A stretch of 64,000 bases of DNA from Pseudovirgaria hyperparasitica. Taxonomy: Eukaryota > Ascomycota > Dothideomycetes > Acrospermales > Acrospermaceae. This document shows positions 57,920 through 64,000 of this stretch, one piece after another. The first letter of the stretch is position 1. Each line of letters begins with the position of its first letter. The stretch covers positions 2,748,804-2,812,803 of the forward strand of contig NW_022985549.1 in the NCBI RefSeq assembly GCF_010093815.1. Direction: 5' to 3'. The notes below the pieces were generated by a model, which worked only from the letters and a program-made list of their open reading frames with translations, was not told the DNA's origin and made no database searches. Made by a program: the position numbers and the translations under genes.

Positions 57920-59302
57920 TTATAGCTGCATGCCCTGATCGCCAGCAGACAACGCTGCAGCTGCTGAAATGTGGAGGATTCGCAGTCCAACCGCTGTGCT
58001 GTAGAATGGGCCCTGCTGCTGCTGCTCTGTTGCGGCTACAAAGTTGATTTCCCCGAGTCCAAATCCTCGCTTCCCTATTCGGTGCTTGGTGATTAGCAGA
58101 ACAGTAGGACTAGCCAGCATTCTTGTAGGCTGGTGGTACACTGTACGATGCTGCCAAAGCTTAATGCGGTCGACTTACTGCACGCTGTAACAAAAGCCTC
58201 AAACGTTGCCTCATTCCGTATCGTCGCCGCCATCAATACCTGCAACTCTGGCCTCCACTCCATCAACCGTCCAATCGTGCTGACCAATGCTGGAATCACA
58301 CTCTTGTCGTACGTCCATACCCATCCGCGTCAGTACATTGCCACATCTCCATCATGCCGAGCCTACTGCTACTTACCACGTCTGCACCCACAACCACGTC
58401 CAGCTCGGCCACCGCGTAGTCCTCCCCCATCGCCCCCATCGCCGATGGAGATCCCCACTTCAGCGCCGCTGCCTCAATCCGTCCACTGTCGTCTAGACCG
58501 TTCAGGAACAGGTTGTCCCTGATCGCATCTACCACAATCTCCACCCCGTCCGTTGCGACAACACGTTTCGCGCCCAGGTGCTTGGCTGCCAGGATCGATA
58601 CCAGCCCTGTTCCTGCCCCGAGCTCCATTATGGTTTTGTCTTTGACGTACGCCTGCCCTTCTCTGGTCGTGAGATATGCCCCGAGATGCAGAGCCGCCTC
58701 CCACGTCCGCAGTCCCGTCGTGCCTGACCCGGATATCACTGCCCGGGACTCGAGTAGTGTGACCGGGCGGTCGATGGACGGGCATGCATTGTCTGACGAG
58801 GACGACGACGACGTGAAGTTGTACGTCACAAACGCCTTTTCTTGCGCTGCCTCTGCTTCCGACGGCAGACTTGCCCCCATGAGCCGTGCCAGCGTCGCCA
58901 TGAGACTGTCTGATATTTCCTGTCCCAAACATAGTCAACTCCGATAATAATTCTAATTTTGCGTGCCACGTGCTTGTATTACAGACGAATGCAAATCTGG
59001 ACTGAAACAGTCTTTTAAGAGTGATAACTACAAGGAACGCCTACATCTTCTTCCGGATCCGTGATTGCTTGCTCAATCAGCCGCGTGATTCTCTTCAGCA
59101 GTCGGAGCTGGTATCTGGGCGGCGGCAGATATTGCACTTGCTCCTCGTCGAAAAGCTGCTGGAAGAGCCATGATTGCACTTTTGCACTCTTCAGCACCTC
59201 TTTTGCGGGCAGCGATATTAGGCTTGGCTCTACGAGCTGGAAGTATTGTCTGCGGACAAGTGCAAGCCGGGCCTCCAGCTGCGCGTCCATCTCCATGCTC
59301 AT
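57920..59302 (-). CDS. EFM3: EFM3-type protein-lysine methyltransferase
   Basis: Model: complement of 59045..59302, 58377..58919, 58179..58302 and 57920..58074 (359 aa; introns 125, 74 and 104 nt). Exon 1 gives the helical N-terminus (RRQYFQLVEPSLISLPAKEVL). Exon 2 carries the family signature TTGLRTWEAALHLGAYL and SAM motif I ELGAGTG (residues 185-190), then an acidic-loop VATDG and VVGADV. Exons 3-4 give VIPALVSTI, RPELQVLMAATIRNEATFEAF and a C-terminus QGPFYSTAVGLRILHI. Yeast Efm3 (FAM86 family) methylates a lysine of elongation factor 2; the same role is inferred. At intron 2 the canonical AG removes four codons (T-Y-D-K at 58303-58314) that the family normally keeps after ADV; see findings. 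A 14-residue Ala-rich tail follows the conserved end. Divergent from RPS24. Confidence 0.87.
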
Positions 59303-59668
59303 TGCTCGAGCCTCAACGTGCAGCGCAATGCCAGGTCGTGAGCATTAATTATGCCTCGAGCCATGAAGTCGATGTGGTCGACACATACCACGCTAACCCC
59401 ATATCCAGCCTAGCGCGGCGTGCTCCTTGGCGCCCACAATACTCGCTTAGTTTTTCACACCCACGATCTCGAAACCTCCCGACGACGAACGACCGATCAA
59501 CTAACCACTCTCTTCCACAGCAACACACCCACAACAGATACCTGGACGTTTCGATCGAAGACTCACGGTACGCTGCCGCCCTGGACTTCCCTCGAATTCG
59601 CTCGCGCTGCGCCAGCTCAACTAACCCTCTGACGCACACACAGAATCTCGATCGCCAAAACGCCCAAT
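59303..59668. promoter_or_regulatory. Shared promoter region EFM3 / RPS24
   Basis: 366 bp separate the divergent start codons of the EFM3-type gene and RPS24. The RPS24 side ends in a CA/TC-rich leader (CTCTCTTCCACAGCAACACACC), which includes an AG that might mark a leader intron. No clear TATA box is seen for either gene. Confidence 0.6.
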
Positions 59669-60271
59669 ATGTCTGACCCCGTCACCCTACGCACGCGGAA
59701 GTTCATCCGCAACCCGCTCCTCGGACGCAAGCAGATGGTTGTGTAAGTCGCACCTCTCCCGCTTGTCGTAGACAGGACACAGGATTTGAGATGAATGACG
59801 GACGGATTGACGGATTACCGAATTGAAGAAACCGGAATTGATGGCTAACACGTCTCCCCTCCCAACAGCGACGTCCTCCACCCCAACCGCGCAAACGTGT
59901 CCAAGGACGAGCTCCGAGACAAGCTCGCAGAGCTGTACAAGACCGGCAAGGACACGGTGTCGGTATTCGGCTTCAAGACCCAGTACGGTGGCGGCAAGAG
60001 CACCGGCTTCGCCCTCATCTACGACTCGAACGAGGCCATGAAGAAGTTTGAGCCGCACTACAGACTCGTCCGCGTCGGCATGGCGGATAAGATTGAGAAG
60101 GCGTCGAGACAGCAACGTACGTGTTTTTGTCAACTACAGTATCCACTACAGTAGTCTGGAAGGCGGAATGCTAACACTTTACGAAAAACAGGCAAGCAAC
60201 GCAAGAACAGGGCAAAGGAGTTCCGCGGTGTGGCAAAGACCAAGGGCGGTGCCAAGGACAAGAAGAAATAG
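59669..60271 (+). CDS. RPS24: 40S ribosomal protein S24 (eS24)
   Basis: Model: 59669..59742, 59869..60116 and 60192..60271 (133 aa; introns 126 nt with a GGCTAACA branch site and CCCAACAG acceptor, and 75 nt). The protein begins [21 protein letters not shown] and continues [44 protein letters not shown] and [12 protein letters not shown], all hallmarks of eS24. It ends in a basic tail ([12 protein letters not shown]...KDKKK). Length matches the family (about 135). It is a structural component of the small ribosomal subunit, also needed for 18S rRNA maturation. The first intron close to the start is usual in fungal ribosomal protein genes and may aid expression. Confidence 0.97.
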
Positions 60272-60667
60272 ATGTGACGACGACGATTGTGTGGGCAGTA
60301 GTGGTGATGGGAGAGGGATTCAGGATTTGCGCGCCGGCCTGGCATGTGGCATGGACATGGCATGGCATGGCATGGCATTAGGGCGGGCGCTTTCGGGCTC
60401 GCGTATATCGTGTACAATACGTACCCTCGATAAAGTCGTCATTGCATTACCTTCTTCCCAACACGACACGCTCATGCGGCGGACGACCGGATGGGGATAC
60501 TCTGCCAACGAATCTTGACGGCGTTTCTCCTGCCCGTCTCGTTCCGCCAGGTCTTTGTGTTGTCTTGATGCCGTGCTCTTGACAGTCGTGTCATCACGTT
60601 TCCTGCACGCGTCATGAATCTCGAGATGACTCTCTTGAACATACAGCATGCCTTATATGTCAGATCT

Positions 60668-60735
60668 TACCTACCTACCTGTCCTACCTACCTGTCCTAC
60701 CTACCTGTCCTACCTACCTGTCCTACCTACCTACC
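60668..60735. repeat. 14-bp minisatellite
   Basis: Four to five near-perfect copies of CCTACCTACCTGTC in tandem, itself built of CCTA tetranucleotides. Confidence 0.9.
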
Positions 60736-60976
60736 CAACTACAACTACCCAATCCAATTCACAAACCTCATCCACGCCACTGGAGCTATACTATACCATG
60801 CAATGCTTAAATATGCCCAAATAGTTCAAACACCACCCATCCATCCCCATCCCTCTCCATTCCTCCACAGCTCATCCACACATTCTTATCTATCCGCCTT
60901 TATGTCTTCTTATTCTTCCTCTTCCTCTTACCCCAATTTTCCTCCCTCTATCCTCCCCGTCTACCGGGCAGTATAG

Positions 60977-61080
60977 CTATAGAGTAGCCATAGAGTCGCT
61001 ATAGAGTAGCCATAGAGTCGCTATAGAGTAGCCATAGAGTCGCTATAGAGTAGCCATAGAGTCGCTATAGAGTAGCCATA
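60977..61080. repeat. 22-bp minisatellite with inverted halves
   Basis: About 4.7 perfect copies of CTATAGAGTAGCCATAGAGTCG. Each unit consists of two related halves (CTATAGAGTAG and CCATAGAGTCG), and CTATAG is palindromic. The array then decays into CTATAAACAGATA-type sequence up to about 61130. Confidence 0.92.
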
Positions 61081-61785
61081 TAATAGCTATGAACAGATAG
61101 ACTAGCTATAAACAGATAAGAACTGCTATAGAAATCGAGCATACAGATCTATCGTGCCGGCTTTGCTGCTTAGTGAGTGCTCTGCTCTATATCTCGTGTT
61201 TCGTTTCGTCCGTGTAGATATCGCTCGTATGTGTCTTCTATATCTCGTTTATCCTACATCTCCCGTGTAGATATCAGAGGAGGAGGGGGAGAGGATGGAC
61301 AGAGGACAGAAGACAGACCGCGTGGTGAGTAATATAAGTGTGTATGTATATGTACGGTTTTATCTACGCGACCTGAATGGGATTGCCCTACATCCCGTAG
61401 TGCCCTAGTTGATCGCATAGTATCCCTGATCCCGCATACACAGAAAGTAACAAATGAACGAACTGACTTTTGTTGACGCCTTTTTTGTCCTGGCTGTCTG
61501 GCTGTCTGTCTGGCTTTCTGACTGTCTGGTAGGACAGCTAAGGGTATTTCTATGGCAGCGTTCAAGCAGTTGGAAATACACACTGCTGCTCTTCTAGACC
61601 GTGGACCGTGGTCCGTGGTTTGAGATGCGTGTCCATCACACCGCGGAGTCGTATCTATCCATTCCTAACTTTTATTTCTTGGTTCTCTTCCCCCTCTCAT
61701 TCGTGTGTTCGTCCGTCTTTTCCTCCGCTCTGCCCAAGCAAGCAAGCAAGCCCACACACCCGTCCATTCCGCCCACTCCACCCAC

Positions 61786-62473
61786 TCAAGTCGTCGTAAA
61801 CAACGTGTCCTCCTCGCGCAGATACTCCCCGATATCCGCCTGTCGAAACGTCGCCACGGCAGTCGGATCCAGGCGCCGCGCCTCGGCCGTGCTCCGCGCC
61901 GTCACACCGAAGCCCTACAACACACACAAACAAGAGTCAGCACTCCATCTCCCAACCCCTTCCTTTCCCACCAACCCCCTCAGAACAAAGCGCCAAAAAA
62001 AAGAACCAAAAACTCACAATAGCAACATCCCCCCCCCCCAAAACAAGCACCCCCTGCCCCGCCGCACAATCCTCACTCCACCGCCCCACATGCGCCTTGA
62101 GCACATTCCCCCCATACAAAAACGGCATCTCGCCATTCTGCTTCACCCAGACGCGGTAGCGGGCATGCGGCGCGATGACGTCCAAGGCAGTGATATGCAG
62201 GCGGAATTGGCCTGTTTTTGTGAATTTGCCGAGGCAGGTGCCGAGGGAGAGGAGGGCGTGGCGGGAGATGGAGGTGGCGTGGTTGGCGAGGGATTCGCGG
62301 ACGTAGTAGACGCGGCTGTGGTGGAGGCGGAAGACGTGGCGGGAGGTGGATTGGGATTGGGAGGTGGTGGTGGATTGGGAGGGAGGGGAGAGGAGGGTTT
62401 TGAGGGAGGGCCCGGTGTAGGAGGCGAGTTTGGTGAAGAGGGTGCGGGTTTCGGGTTCGGTTAAGGGGCGCAT
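61786..62473 (-). CDS. NIP7: 60S ribosome biogenesis factor Nip7
   Basis: Model: complement of 62018..62473 and 61786..61914 (194 aa; intron 103 nt, GTGAGT...TTGTAG). The protein starts [21 protein letters not shown], the invariant Nip7 N-terminus, so the ATG at 62473 is chosen over upstream ATGs in the same frame. Family blocks [55 protein letters not shown] and NGEMPFLYG are all present. The exon-2 PUA-domain end reads [17 protein letters not shown] ... [14 protein letters not shown]. Nip7 is a PUA-domain RNA-binding nucleolar protein needed for 27S pre-rRNA processing and 60S assembly. Compared with yeast (181 aa) there is a Ser/Thr/Gln insertion after residue 28 and a three-Thr tail. Divergent from NOC3. 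Confidence 0.96.
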
Positions 62474-62754
62474 TTTTGAAGATTTGAGGTTGAGGTTGAG
62501 GTTGTGGTTGTGGTTTGTGTATGGGAGAGATAATTGAAAGCATGGGGAGAAAATAATTCTGAAGTTGGAGTTCTGCGACAGTACCGCGCTAGGCCCGATT
62601 CGGCATTTTCTGCAAGGAAAAAGCTCAGACTTTGACTTTAATCCGGGTGCGTGCTCGGAGGTGCGAAATTTCATCCCGCAGAAACGGTGCACACACACCG
62701 CCTGCTATTCTACACCACCACTTCAAGTCCTCCCCTCAAATAACACGATACACC
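62474..62754. promoter_or_regulatory. Shared promoter NIP7 / NOC3
   Basis: Only 281 bp separate the divergent start codons of two 60S-biogenesis genes. TTGAGGTTGAGGTTGAGG-type hexamers lie on the NIP7 leader side (62483-62510). A shared bidirectional promoter is inferred; no known motif was confirmed. Confidence 0.65.
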
Positions 62755-64000
62755 ATGGCTGTCCGGGCCACGAAACGCCGCCGTCTCTCGCCGCCCGACG
62801 ACGCAAAACCCCCGAATGGCATGTCCAGGGCGGGCAAGAAGAAGACGCACGCCGCCGCCGCCGCAGACAAGGCGCTCGAGCACGGCGTGTTCGCTGGCAC
62901 TACCGGCTGGGACGACGAGCAGGAGTACGAGAGCCGGCCGCGCAAGAGCAAGACGGAGCAGAGCAGCAAGCGCACGCGGTTGCCGATCAAGACGGCCGAC
63001 GGCTGGGTAGAGCAGGAGCCCGAGGACATTCCGCACGAGGCGAGCGAGGACGAGGATGAGGACGAGGATAGTTTCCTGGGGTCAGGCGAGGATGAGGACG
63101 AGTACGAGCACGAGAACGGAGAGCCGGCGGTCGAGGACGAACAGCCCCGAATCCCCATGCGGCAGCGCATCCTCCAGGCCAAGGAGGACCTGGCCAAGAT
63201 CGCGGGCCAGATCAGCGAGGACCCGGAGACGAACATCAACGCGGTGAGGCTGCTCGAGGAGTTTGCCGACGCGCCGCACGTGCCGGTGCAGAAGCTGGCG
63301 CTGGCCACCCAGCTGGCCGTCTACAAGGACCTCATCCCGAGCTACCCCATCCGGCCCGTCAAGGAGGACGAGGTCAGCTCGACAAAGGTGTCCAAGGAGG
63401 TGCGCAAGCTGCGCAGCTTCGAGCAGACCCTGCTGGCCGGCTATCACAAGTATCTCCAGCGGCTCGCCGGGATCGCAAAGGCTGGTGCGCGGGAGAGTGC
63501 TGACGCGGCGTCGCTGGTGACGGTGGCGTTTAGCTGTGCGTGCAATCTGCTGGTGTCGGTGACGCACTTTAACTTTCGTGATCTGCTGATTGGCATTGTT
63601 GTGCGCAGGCTGGGCAGGGAGCGTGTGGATGGGGACTTTCGGAAGTGTGTCGAGTGTCTGGAGACGCTGTTCAAGAATGACGAGGACGGATATGCTTCGC
63701 TCGACGCGGTCAAGGCGCTGCAGACCATGATCAAGGCGCGCCACTACAACATTCACGAAAACGTGCTCAACACCTTCCTGTCCCTGCGCCTTCTCTCGGA
63801 GCTGTCGGTCAAGGGCTCGCATCAGCGCATCGACAAGACGGACGAGTCCGCGCAGACCAAGTCCAAGTTCAAGAAGGAGTTCCGCACCAAGCGCGAGAGG
63901 AAGCTCGCGCGCGAGAACAAGGCCATCCAGAAGGAGTTTGCCGAGGCCGACGCCGCCGTCTCGCACGAGGACCGCGACAAGAACCAGTCCGAGACGCTCA
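62755..64000 (+). CDS. NOC3: Nucleolar complex protein Noc3, 3'-truncated by window
   Basis: Open from ATG 62755 to the window edge (415 codons), without stop or intron. The N-terminus is basic (MAVRATKRRRLSPPDD; nuclear localisation), then GWDDEQEYE, an acidic run at about residues 95-130 (EDEDEDEDSF, GEDEDEYEHENGE), then the Noc3 N-terminal domain: QKLALATQLAVYKDLIPSY and KVSKEVRKLRSFEQTLLAGYHKYL near residues 180-235, and helical-repeat sequence (AFSCACNLLVSVTHFNFRDLL). It ends in the Lys/Arg/Glu-rich segment KSKFKKEFRTKRERKLARENKA. Noc3 works with Noc2 in intranuclear 60S maturation and in yeast also in replication licensing. The C-terminal CBF-type domain lies beyond the window. The upstream leader is short and the gene is divergent from NIP7. 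Confidence 0.95.
   Translation, partial: MAVRATKRRRLSPPDDAKPPNGMSRAGKKKTHAAAAADKALEHGVFAGTTGWDDEQEYESRPRKSKTEQSSKRTRLPIKTADGWVEQEPEDIPHEASEDEDEDEDSFLGSGEDEDEYEHENGEPAVEDEQPRIPMRQRILQAKEDLAKIAGQISEDPETNINAVRLLEEFADAPHVPVQKLALATQLAVYKDLIPSYPIRPVKEDEVSSTKVSKEVRKLRSFEQTLLAGYHKYLQRLAGIAKAGARESADAASLVTVAFSCACNLLVSVTHFNFRDLLIGIVVRRLGRERVDGDFRKCVECLETLFKNDEDGYASLDAVKALQTMIKARHYNIHENVLNTFLSLRLLSELSVKGSHQRIDKTDESAQTKSKFKKEFRTKRERKLARENKAIQKEFAEADAAVSHEDRDKNQSETL

Larger units (their letters stand above)
60272..61785. other. Intergenic between convergent genes, minisatellites
   Basis: 3' regions of RPS24 and NIP7. Contains GGCAT copies (60353-60377), two minisatellites listed separately, and AGCAAGCAAGC near 61736-61752. 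No gene or RNA recognised. Confidence 0.6.

Noticed and set aside
61601-62464. 287-codon plus-strand frame opposite NIP7
   Set aside because: Gly/Glu-rich shadow of NIP7, whose minus-strand exons match the family from end to end.
63082-63966. 294-codon open frame on the minus strand opposite NOC3
   Set aside because: A by-product of GC-rich codon usage in NOC3; its translation is Leu/Arg/Val-rich and without family features.

Overview
The window is nuclear DNA of a filamentous ascomycete (Pezizomycotina), most likely a dothideomycete-like fungus. Evidence: short GT-AG introns (about 48-126 nt) with CTAAC/CTGAC-type branch sites; fungus-specific secreted families (cerato-platanin, GPI-anchored cupredoxin); a family-GT32 glycosyltransferase; an Ecl1-family zinc protein; and an AT-rich block almost empty of CpA/TpG, the mark left by repeat-induced point mutation (RIP). 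The class-level placement is inference. No tRNA, rRNA, CRISPR or bacterial-type operon was found. Layout, left to right: 1-2925 is a RIP-bleached fossil repeat. 3.1-4.7 kb holds a decayed CorA-like gene, and 5-7.1 kb has coding-like fragments of unknown nature on the minus strand. 8.7-11 kb carries two small secreted-protein genes, a cupredoxin and a cerato-platanin. 13.9-15 kb encodes a membrane-anchored GT32 enzyme whose stalk is a 12-bp/60-bp nested tandem repeat. 17.4-21.4 kb holds a berberine-bridge-type FAD oxidase followed by an Atg22-like multi-pass transporter. 27.5-31.1 kb is a large RING-H2/PH/VWA protein. After a gene-poor stretch (31-39 kb) rich in simple repeats come an OMA1-type mitochondrial protease (minus strand), a small conserved protein with a mitochondrial-like leader, a C2H2 zinc-finger gene (minus), and a membrane-anchored fungal protein of unknown function. 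From about 52 kb the DNA is gene-dense housekeeping sequence: the isoprenylcysteine methyltransferase STE14, an Ecl1-family gene, an EFM3-type lysine methyltransferase divergent from ribosomal protein gene RPS24, and NIP7 divergent from NOC3, which runs off the right edge. Functionally the right end is a translation/ribosome-assembly neighbourhood of four genes in two head-to-head pairs. The left end looks like a faster-evolving accessory region with a silenced repeat, decayed genes and secreted proteins. All splice models were built by eye from frame continuity, splice signals and family resemblance; no alignment or transcript data were available. I found no clear new multi-gene system. The most interesting single observations are a non-canonical-looking 3' splice site in the EFM3-type gene, the repeat stalk of the GT32 enzyme, and the RING/PH/VWA protein that has lost its VWA metal motif.
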